In this document: one piece after another, positions 1 to 5,061 of the stretch | Numbering within the stretch: the first letter of the stretch is position 1 | Layout: each line of letters begins with the position of its first letter | Source: Melioribacteraceae bacterium | GTDB taxonomy: Bacteria; Bacteroidota; Ignavibacteria; Ignavibacteriales; Melioribacteraceae | NCBI GenBank assembly: GCA_015494845.1 | Contig: WGAL01000295.1 | Span: 1 to 5,061, forward strand | Reading direction: 5' to 3' | DNA: 5,061 bases | Program-made: the position numbers and the translations under genes | Notes under the pieces: model-generated | Database searches by the model: none | What the model saw: the letters and a program-made list of their open reading frames with translations, nothing else | What the model was told of the DNA's origin: nothing

Positions 1-152
1 GCGCATTCTTCCGCGCTTTCGCCTTGTTCGAATTTTCCGCCGAGTCCGTTCCACTTCCCTTCGTGATAGTCGTTCTCTTTTTTGTTACGGTAAAGCATCA
101 GCGTTTTGCCGTCGCGTTGAACGTAAAGCAAAGTTGCAAGTATCGTAGCCAT
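1..152 (-). CDS. Nudix hydrolase, MutT / 8-oxo-dGTP diphosphatase-like (3' part cut off by window edge)
   Basis: Only the first 50 codons are present. The protein begins MATILATLLYVQRDGKTLML, then YRNKKENDYHEGKWNGLGGK and FEQGESAEEC. This is the usual Nudix N-terminus: a beta strand carrying a hydrophobic 'ATLLYVQRDGK' segment, a 'LYRNKK' strand, then 'GKWNGLGGKFEQGE'. G39 and E45 form the opening G-x5-E of the Nudix box; the catalytic REUxEExGU part lies beyond the window. The 'YRNKKENDYHEGKWNGLGGK' stretch resembles 8-oxo-dGTP diphosphatases that clean the nucleotide pool, but other nucleoside-diphosphate-linked substrates cannot be excluded without the C-terminal half. The start is the ATG at 152-150. 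Only one base separates it from the hldD stop codon (TAA at 156-154), and no purine-rich Shine-Dalgarno precedes it, so translation is probably coupled to hldD. Family assignment is firm; substrate is inferred. Confidence 0.88.
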   Translation of the reverse strand, partial: MATILATLLYVQRDGKTLMLYRNKKENDYHEGKWNGLGGKFEQGESAEEC

Positions 153-153
153 T

Positions 154-1122
154 TTACCAAGCCAAATATTGTTTGTCAAGCAAATATTTTACATAATCGG
201 CTACGCCTTCTTCAATCGTGGAAATCGGTTTGTCGTAGCCCGCATTTCTAATTTTCTCAATATTCGCTTTTGTAAAATATTGGTATTTGCCACGCAATTC
301 TTCCGGCATCTCGATGTATTCGATTTTCGGCGGTCGTCCGAGCGCATCAAAAAGCGATTGCCCCAAATCGTTCCACGTTCTCGCTTTGCCGGTTCCGATA
401 TTGTAAATGCCGTGCAAATTTGGATTATCCATAAAAAAGAGCGTCATCTCAACGGCATCTTTAACATAAATAAAATCGCGTCTTTGTCCTCCGTCCGGAT
501 ATTCTTTCTTGTAAGATTTAAACAATTTCATCGAACCGGTTTTGCGAATTTGCTCAAACGCCTTATGCACAACGCTTCGCATATCGCCTTTGTGATATTC
601 GTTAGGCCCGTAAACATTAAAATATTTCACGCCGACAATTTCATTCAGCAATCCGTTGCGCTTTGCCCAAAGGTCAAACATCTGTTTGGAATAACCGTAC
701 ATATTGAGCGGGCGCAATTTCTCGAGTTCGTCTTCATTATCGTCATATCCGTTTGAACCGTCGCCGTAAGTAGCCGCAGAAGAAGCGTAAATAAATCTGA
801 TATTATTCTCGCTCGCGTATTTGGCGAGTTCCATTGTGTAAACATAGTTGTTGAACATTAAATAATCGGCATCCTTTTCGGTTGTGGAAGAACACGCCCC
901 TAAATGAAAAATCGTTTCCGCCTCGGGCAATTCTTCATTCATCAACATTTCGTAAAAATCGTCTTTGTGAATTATGTCGGCATATTTTAATCCGTTTAAG
1001 TTTTTCCATTTTTCCCCGTAACGCAAAGTATCGACAATTATTATGTCGTCAATTCCTCTTTGGTTCAGAGCATAAACAAGCGCGCTACCTATAAATCCCG
1101 CGCCGCCGGTTACAATTATCAT
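154..1122 (-). CDS. hldD: ADP-L-glycero-D-manno-heptose 6-epimerase (HldD/RfaD)
   Basis: This 322-residue cytoplasmic enzyme of the extended short-chain dehydrogenase family converts ADP-D-glycero-beta-D-manno-heptose to the L-glycero form, the last step in making the heptose donor for the lipopolysaccharide inner core. The Rossmann motif GGAGFIGS is at residues 6-13, and D31 ends the second beta strand, followed by 'TLRYGEKW', which matches the cofactor-binding loop of HldD. The serine region is 'YASSAATYG' (112-120). The catalytic YxxxK is Y142-G-Y-S-K146. K178 in 'YHKGDM' aligns with the extra catalytic lysine known in E. coli HldD. The C-terminal 'QYFTKANIEKIRNAGYDKP' also matches the family, as does the total length. 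The ATG start gives the standard 'MIIVTGGAGFIGS' N-terminus and has a good ribosome binding site. It is the first gene of a unit with the downstream Nudix gene. No heptose kinase or isomerase gene is in view. Confidence 0.97.
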   Translation of the reverse strand: MIIVTGGAGFIGSALVYALNQRGIDDIIIVDTLRYGEKWKNLNGLKYADIIHKDDFYEMLMNEELPEAETIFHLGACSSTTEKDADYLMFNNYVYTMELAKYASENNIRFIYASSAATYGDGSNGYDDNEDELEKLRPLNMYGYSKQMFDLWAKRNGLLNEIVGVKYFNVYGPNEYHKGDMRSVVHKAFEQIRKTGSMKLFKSYKKEYPDGGQRRDFIYVKDAVEMTLFFMDNPNLHGIYNIGTGKARTWNDLGQSLFDALGRPPKIEYIEMPEELRGKYQYFTKANIEKIRNAGYDKPISTIEEGVADYVKYLLDKQYLAW

Positions 1123-1125
1123 AAT

Positions 1126-1133
1126 CTTTCCCT
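1126..1133 (-). promoter_or_regulatory. Shine-Dalgarno site of hldD
   Basis: Read on the minus strand the bases are AGGGAAAG. The AGGG core (1133-1130) lies 7 bases before the hldD ATG (1122-1120), a normal distance for pairing with the end of 16S rRNA. It supports the chosen start. It contrasts with metH on the other side of the spacer, which has only a weak GAAG at 1174-1177, placed close to its ATG. Confidence 0.7.
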
Positions 1134-1148
1134 GTAATTTGTTATTTT

Positions 1149-1168
1149 TTAATATCTAAAAATATTAA
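1149..1168. repeat. Perfect 7-bp AT-only inverted repeat in the divergent spacer
   Basis: TTAATAT (1149-1155) and ATATTAA (1162-1168) are exact reverse complements separated by six bases (CTAAAA). Each arm contains a TATTAA hexamer, one per strand, so the dyad could place two divergent -10 elements or form an operator. Because it is made only of A and T in AT-rich DNA, chance is a serious alternative. Confidence 0.4.
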
Positions 1169-1181
1169 TAAATGAAGACCA

Positions 1182-4100
1182 ATGATTAAAAAAATAAAAG
1201 AAATTCTGAACGAACGAATTATGGTTCTTGACGGCGCAATGGGAACTATGATTCAACAATATTTGCTTGAAGAAAAAGATTATCGCGGCGAGAAGTTTGC
1301 CAATCATAAAGTTGCGTTAAAAGGCGATAACGATGTTTTGTGCATCACACAGCCGGAAATAATTAAAACAATTCACAAAAAATATTTGGAAGCTGGCGCG
1401 GATATTGTGGAAACAAACACATTTAACGGAACGCGCATTTCTCAAGCAGATTACGCGCTCGAAGATTACGTTTACGAAATCAATTACAACGCGGCGCGCT
1501 TGGCGAAAGAAGCGGCGGAAGAATTTACCGCGCTTACGCCTGACAAACCGAGATTCGTCGCTGGCTCAATGGGACCTACGAACAAAACGCTTTCGATGTC
1601 GCCGAAAGTTACCGACCCGGGTTTTCGCGAATTTACTTTTGACCAATTCGTGGAAGCGTACAAAGAACAAGCGCGTGGATTAATTGACGGAGGCGCGGAT
1701 ATTCTGCTTGTGGAGACCATATTCGATACGCTGAACGCCAAAGCCGCGCTTTTTGCGATAGAAGAGTTAAGCGAAGAACTCGGACGCGAAATTCCGATTA
1801 TGATTTCCGGAACAATCGTTGACCAAAGCGGACGGACGCTTTCCGGACAAACCACAGAAGCGTTTTGGATTTCCGTTGCGCACGTAAAAAATTTGTTGAG
1901 CGTCGGTTTAAACTGCGCGCTTGGACCAAAACAGATGCGTCCGTTTATTTCCGAGCTTGCAAACATTGCGGAAGTTTACATCAGTCTTTACCCGAACGCC
2001 GGATTGCCGAACGAATTTGGCGAATACGACGAAACGCCGAAAACTATGGTCGATGTTCTTGACGCTTACGCGCGCGAAGGTTTCATCAATATTCTCGGCG
2101 GCTGTTGCGGAACTACGCCCGACCACATCAAAGTTTTTGCAGAACACGCAAAAAACATTCAGCCGCGCAAAATTCCGAAACGCACTAAAACTTTGCGCTT
2201 GAGCGGACTTGAACCGCTTGTTTTCCGCGACGATATGAATTTTGTAAACATCGGCGAAAGGACGAACGTCGCCGGTTCGAGAAAATTTGCGCGATTAATT
2301 CGCGAAGAAAATTACGAGGAAGCGCTCGCCGTCGCGAAAAATCAAGTGGAAGGCGGAGCACAAATTTTGGACGTAAATATGGACGACGCAATGATTGACG
2401 CGCCGGCGGCAATGACGAAATTCTTAAATTTACTTGCAAGCGAACCGGAAATCGCGCGATTGCCGATTATGATTGACTCGTCCGATTGGAACGTAATTGA
2501 AGCTGGCTTGAAAACCTTGCAAGGCAAAGGAATTGTCAATTCAATCAGTTTGAAAGAAGGCGAGGAGAAATTCCTTGAACACGCAAAGAAAATAAGAAGA
2601 TACGGCGCGGCGGCAATCGTGATGGCTTTTGACGAAAAAGGACAAGCGGATACATTCGAGCGCAAAATCGAAATTTGCGAACGCGCTTACAGATTGCTTA
2701 CAGAAAAAGCCGATTTCCCCGCCGAAGATATAATTTGTGATCCGAACGTTTTCGCAATCGGAACCGGAATTGAAGCGCACAATAATTACGCCGTCGATTT
2801 TATTCGCGCGGTAAAATGGATAAAAGAAAATTTGCCTTATGTAAGAACATCTGGCGGCATTAGCAACGTTTCGTTTTCGTTCAGAGGAAACAATGCCGTG
2901 CGCGAAGCGATTCACGCCGTTTTTCTTTACCACGCAATCAATGCCGGTTTGGATATGGGAATTGTAAATCCAGCGCAGTTGATTGTTTACGACGAAATTC
3001 CGGAAGAATTATTGGAACTTACGGAAGACCTTGTTTTGAACCGCCGTCCCGACGCGACGGAACGCTTGCTCGAATACGCGCAAAAACACGATAAAAAATC
3101 GATTAAGAAAAAAGCGACGGAAACTTGGCGTAAAGAGCCGGTGGAAAAACGGCTCGAACACGCTTTGATTAACGGAATAGTTGATTTTATTGAGGAAGAT
3201 GTTGAAGAAGCGCGACAGAAATTAAAAGATTCTCTCGCGGTAATCGAAGGTCCGTTAATGAACGGAATGAACCGCGTCGGCGATTTGTTTGGAAGCGGGA
3301 AAATGTTTTTGCCGCAAGTTGTAAAAAGCGCGCGCGTAATGAAGAAAGCGGTTTCGTATCTCGTTCCTTACATCGAAGAAGAAAAGAAAGCCGCAGGCGA
3401 CACGAGCGCGGCGGGAACGGTTCTGCTTGCGACGGTAAAAGGCGACGTTCACGACATCGGGAAAAATATCGTCGCCGTGGTTTTAAGTTGCAACAATTAC
3501 AACATAATCGATTTGGGCGTGATGGTTCCGTCCGAGAAAATTATTTCTACCGCGATTGAGAAAAACGTTGATATTATTGGTTTGAGCGGATTAATTACGC
3601 CTTCGCTAAACGAAATGGTGAACCTCGCAAAAGAATTACAACAGCGCAAACTCAATATTCCGCTTATGGTTGGCGGCGCAACTACTTCGAGTAAGCACAC
3701 GGCGGTAAAAATTGCGCCAAATTATTCGGGCGGCGTAGTTCACGTTTTGGACGCCTCGCGCAGTGTTTCCACCGTAAATGAATTGCTTACGAACAAGGAA
3801 GAATTTCTTCGCCAAATCGACGAGAAATATGAAAAATTAAGAAAAGCGCACGAAGGAAAAATTCTTTCTAAAAATTTGCTTTCGCTCGAAGAAGCCCGAA
3901 AAAACAAACTCAAAATAGATTGGGAAAACGAACCGCCCGTTAAACCGGAATTTACCGGAATAAAAGTATTTGAAAATTTCCCGCTTGACGAAATTGCAAA
4001 TTACATCGATTGGACGCCGTTTTTCCACGCTTGGGAATTGAAGGGAAAATTTCCGTCAATTCTCGAAAACGAAACTTTTGGAAAAGAAGCGCGCAAACTT

Positions 4101-4850
4101 TACGAAGACGGAAAACGAATGCTCGACGAAATTATTTCAAAACGGCTTTTGCGCGCAAATGCGGTTGTTGGAATTTTTCCGGCAAACTCTGCTGTTGACG
4201 ATATATTAATTTATTCGGACGAAAATCGAGATAAAGTCCGCGCCAAACTTCACACTTTGCGCCAACAAAATCGGAAAAGCGAAAATCCAAATCTTGCGCT
4301 TGCAGATTTTATCGCGCCCGCAAACTCCGGCATGCAAGATTATGTTGGAATGTTTGCGCTTTCAACAGGATTTGGCGTCGATGAACTTACTGCGAAATTC
4401 GAACACGAACACGATGATTATTCCGCTATTATGGTAAAAAGTATTGCCGACAGACTTGCCGAAGCATTTGCGGAATTTCTTCATATGAAGGTGCGGAAAG
4501 AAATTTGGGCTTACGCGAAAAACGAAAATCTGACAAACGAAGAATTGATTGCCGAAAAATATGTTGGAATTCGTCCCGCGCCCGGTTATCCCGCTCAACC
4601 GGATCACACGGAAAAAGTTACAATTTTCGATTTACTTAACGCAACTAAAACTACCGGAATAAAATTAACCGAATCTATGGCAATGTATCCAACAGCGGCG
4701 GTTAGCGGTATTTACTTCGCGCATCCGCAATCTCGTTATTTTTCGGTAGGTAAAATTACACGCGACCAAATTGAAGATTACGCGCAACGCAAAGGAATGA
4801 GCGTTGAAGAAGTTGAGAAATGGCTGAAAGCGTATTTGAGTTACGAGTAA
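1182..4850 (+). CDS. metH: Cobalamin-dependent methionine synthase (5-methyltetrahydrofolate-homocysteine methyltransferase)
   Basis: This 1222-residue cytoplasmic enzyme moves the methyl group of 5-methyltetrahydrofolate through cob(I)alamin to homocysteine, giving methionine. All four modules are present at the usual size (E. coli MetH is 1227 residues). The homocysteine barrel (about 1-325) has 'DGAMGTM' at 17-23 and zinc ligands C245 (GLNCALG) and C308-C309 (GGCCGTTP). The pterin-binding barrel (about 350-625) has '[13 protein letters not shown]' and '[13 protein letters not shown]'. The four-helix cap and B12 domain (about 648-890) has D755-x-H757-x-x-G760, where H757 is the lower axial cobalt ligand, plus 'GLSGLITPS' (800-808) and 'VGGATTS' (830-836). 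The reactivation domain (about 905-1222) has 'IDWTPFF' (D943) and '[15 protein letters not shown]' from R1131, which bind S-adenosylmethionine. I chose the first ATG because '[14 protein letters not shown]' then sits at the normal distance from the N-terminus. Its Shine-Dalgarno is weak. The stop codon lies inside a heptamer repeat. No truncation or lost key residue was seen. Confidence 0.98.
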   Translation: MIKKIKEILNERIMVLDGAMGTMIQQYLLEEKDYRGEKFANHKVALKGDNDVLCITQPEIIKTIHKKYLEAGADIVETNTFNGTRISQADYALEDYVYEINYNAARLAKEAAEEFTALTPDKPRFVAGSMGPTNKTLSMSPKVTDPGFREFTFDQFVEAYKEQARGLIDGGADILLVETIFDTLNAKAALFAIEELSEELGREIPIMISGTIVDQSGRTLSGQTTEAFWISVAHVKNLLSVGLNCALGPKQMRPFISELANIAEVYISLYPNAGLPNEFGEYDETPKTMVDVLDAYAREGFINILGGCCGTTPDHIKVFAEHAKNIQPRKIPKRTKTLRLSGLEPLVFRDDMNFVNIGERTNVAGSRKFARLIREENYEEALAVAKNQVEGGAQILDVNMDDAMIDAPAAMTKFLNLLASEPEIARLPIMIDSSDWNVIEAGLKTLQGKGIVNSISLKEGEEKFLEHAKKIRRYGAAAIVMAFDEKGQADTFERKIEICERAYRLLTEKADFPAEDIICDPNVFAIGTGIEAHNNYAVDFIRAVKWIKENLPYVRTSGGISNVSFSFRGNNAVREAIHAVFLYHAINAGLDMGIVNPAQLIVYDEIPEELLELTEDLVLNRRPDATERLLEYAQKHDKKSIKKKATETWRKEPVEKRLEHALINGIVDFIEEDVEEARQKLKDSLAVIEGPLMNGMNRVGDLFGSGKMFLPQVVKSARVMKKAVSYLVPYIEEEKKAAGDTSAAGTVLLATVKGDVHDIGKNIVAVVLSCNNYNIIDLGVMVPSEKIISTAIEKNVDIIGLSGLITPSLNEMVNLAKELQQRKLNIPLMVGGATTSSKHTAVKIAPNYSGGVVHVLDASRSVSTVNELLTNKEEFLRQIDEKYEKLRKAHEGKILSKNLLSLEEARKNKLKIDWENEPPVKPEFTGIKVFENFPLDEIANYIDWTPFFHAWELKGKFPSILENETFGKEARKLYEDGKRMLDEIISKRLLRANAVVGIFPANSAVDDILIYSDENRDKVRAKLHTLRQQNRKSENPNLALADFIAPANSGMQDYVGMFALSTGFGVDELTAKFEHEHDDYSAIMVKSIADRLAEAFAEFLHMKVRKEIWAYAKNENLTNEELIAEKYVGIRPAPGYPAQPDHTEKVTIFDLLNATKTTGIKLTESMAMYPTAAVSGIYFAHPQSRYFSVGKITRDQIEDYAQRKGMSVEEVEKWLKAYLSYE

Positions 4851-4868
4851 TCAGTAATGAGTAACGAG
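4838..4868 (+). repeat. Heptanucleotide tandem repeat (GAGTAAY) spanning the metH stop codon
   Basis: Four consecutive seven-base units follow in register: GAGTTAC (4838-4844), GAGTAAT (4845-4851), CAGTAAT (4852-4858) and GAGTAAC (4859-4865), with a further GAG at 4866-4868. Units 2 and 4 fit the consensus GAGTAAY exactly; units 1 and 3 each differ by one base. Units 1 and 2 encode the last MetH residues Ser-Tyr-Glu and supply its TAA stop (4848-4850). Short heptameric arrays of this kind are known in intergenic DNA of several bacterial groups, for example the STRR repeats of cyanobacteria. A function is not shown here. Confidence 0.75.
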
Positions 4869-4882
4869 CGAGAATTGTCTCG
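4869..4882 (+). other. Small stem-loop just after metH
   Basis: CGAGA (4869-4873) and TCTCG (4878-4882) pair around the four-base loop ATTG; a G-T pair (4868/4883) could extend the stem to six. It starts 19 bases after the metH stop. No T run follows (the next bases are CCCGAAC), so it is a poor intrinsic terminator, though it could protect the 3' end of the message. Confidence 0.4.
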
Positions 4883-4893
4883 TCCCGAACTAT

Positions 4894-4935
4894 GATTTTC
4901 GTTAGATGTGGTGAATTAAACATCTCAACAAAATC
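4894..4935. repeat. 42-base imperfect palindrome (possible RNA hairpin or protein-binding dyad)
   Basis: The left arm GATTTTCGTTAGATGT (4894-4909) pairs with the right arm ACATCTCAACAAAATC (4920-4935) around a ten-base centre (4910-4919). Pairing is 6 bp (4894-4899 with 4930-4935), an unpaired C4900, 3 bp (4901-4903 with 4927-4929), an unpaired C4926, then 6 bp (4904-4909 with 4920-4925). In total 15 pairs form, with only two single-base bulges. It is not followed by a T run on either strand, so a simple terminator is unlikely. Possible roles are an mRNA 3'-end structure, an operator for a downstream gene, or part of a dispersed repeat. Confidence 0.6.
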
Positions 4936-4960
4936 GAAAAGACAAACGCATTGCGAATCC

Positions 4961-5006
4961 AGACGCAGGGGGGACGCGGCTACTCCGCCTTGGGCGGAGC
5001 GGCGGA
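4961..5006. repeat. GC-rich island with a stable 7-bp hairpin
   Basis: About 35 of these 46 bases are G or C (76 percent), in sharp contrast to the AT-rich DNA on both sides. It contains a run of six G (4968-4973), a direct repeat GACGCAG/GACGCGG (4962-4968 and 4973-4979), and a perfect inverted repeat CTCCGCC (4983-4989) with GGCGGAG (4993-4999) around a TTG loop. A short T run appears only at 5016-5019, about 16 bases after the stem, so it is not a standard terminator. The appearance resembles a dispersed palindromic (REP-like) element, but one copy cannot prove that. Confidence 0.5.
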
Positions 5007-5061
5007 CTATCAAACTTTTAGATTGAGCAAACCAAACCGAATTACCGATATTTATTAATAT

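Larger units (their letters stand above)
1123..1181. promoter_or_regulatory. Divergent promoter region between hldD and metH
   Basis: This 59-base spacer separates two genes that point away from each other, so it must hold or closely flank both start signals. It is strongly AT-rich compared with the flanking genes. Plausible sigma-70-like hexamers are TTGTTA (1139-1144) with TATTAA (1163-1168) on the plus strand, 18 bases apart. On the minus strand they are TTCATT (1176-1171) with TATTAA (1154-1149), 16 bases apart. All matches to consensus are partial. The plus-strand candidate would leave metH with a leader of under about ten bases, so the real metH promoter may lie within hldD. There is no room for a cobalamin or SAM riboswitch, although metH genes in other bacteria are often controlled by these. 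Confidence 0.4.
4851..5061. other. Gene-free region downstream of metH
   Basis: These 211 bases hold no coding frame I can support. The only sizeable frame runs on the minus strand (5013-4756), overlaps the metH end, and shows no recognisable motif. The region instead contains the rest of the heptamer array, a small stem-loop, a 42-base imperfect palindrome and a GC-rich hairpin. It ends in an AT-rich tail with ATATT (5048-5052) and AATAT (5057-5061) as a short inverted repeat. That tail may be the promoter region of a gene beyond the window, which cannot be tested here. No canonical terminator (stem followed directly by a T run) was found on either strand. Confidence 0.6.

Noticed and set aside
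1172..1189. Five-codon frame MKTND just upstream of and overlapping the metH start
   Set aside because: It has no Shine-Dalgarno of its own and lacks any run of regulatory codons such as methionine. A frame this short is expected by chance in this AT-rich spacer.
1484..1966. 160-codon minus-strand frame inside metH, and a 195-codon plus-strand frame inside hldD (169-756)
   Set aside because: Both are antisense shadows of strongly conserved enzymes and their translations have no recognisable motifs.
4602..4604. Possible loss of a conserved cysteine in the MetH SAM-binding loop ([11 protein letters not shown], where E. coli has GYPACPEHTEK)
   Set aside because: Human methionine synthase, as I recall it, also has glutamine at this position (GYPSQPDHTEK), so Q1139 is normal family variation and the SAM-binding residues around it are intact.
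4838..4868. CRISPR-like array
   Set aside because: The units are seven bases long and directly adjacent with no spacers, and no cas gene is present.
4869..4882. Intrinsic terminator for metH
   Set aside because: The stem is only five pairs and is followed by CCCGAAC rather than a T run. The other downstream hairpins also lack an adjacent T run, so no terminator is annotated.
4756..5013. 85-codon minus-strand frame overlapping the metH 3' end and the downstream repeats
   Set aside because: It is antisense to the conserved end of metH, runs through the heptamer array and the GC-rich hairpin, and its translation shows no recognisable domain. Repeats of this kind often create spurious frames.

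Overview
The window looks like ordinary chromosomal housekeeping DNA from a Gram-negative bacterium. It holds two complete genes and one truncated gene in a divergent arrangement, followed by a structured, gene-free 3' stretch. The Gram-negative inference rests on hldD, which makes the heptose precursor for the lipopolysaccharide inner core. Base composition is moderate, with AT-rich intergenic DNA and frequent GCG, GAA and AAA codons. The phylum cannot be fixed from this sequence alone; a lineage such as Fibrobacterota or a relative is only a guess.

Layout. Positions 1-1122 are a minus-strand pair: hldD (154-1122), followed after a single base by the start of a Nudix hydrolase gene (152 down to the window edge, 3' end missing). 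The two are almost certainly one transcript. Positions 1123-1181 are a very AT-rich divergent spacer of 59 bases. It holds a good Shine-Dalgarno site for hldD and a perfect 7-bp inverted repeat with a TATTAA hexamer in each arm, one per strand. Positions 1182-4850 on the plus strand are a full-length four-module cobalamin-dependent methionine synthase, metH. Positions 4851-5061 contain no convincing gene. They do contain, in order, a heptanucleotide tandem repeat that overlaps the metH stop codon, a small stem-loop, a 42-base imperfect palindrome, and a GC-rich island with a very stable 7-bp hairpin.

Function. The two transcription units have no obvious metabolic link. HldD epimerises ADP-heptose for the outer membrane. 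The Nudix protein most resembles MutT-type nucleotide-pool sanitising enzymes. MetH remethylates homocysteine using methyltetrahydrofolate and B12. All catalytic and ligand-binding motifs I could check in HldD and MetH are intact. The metH spacer is too short for a cobalamin or SAM riboswitch.

I found no CRISPR array, tRNA, rRNA, transposase or defence system. The only part I regard as possibly undescribed is the repeat and hairpin cluster after metH, and that claim is modest.
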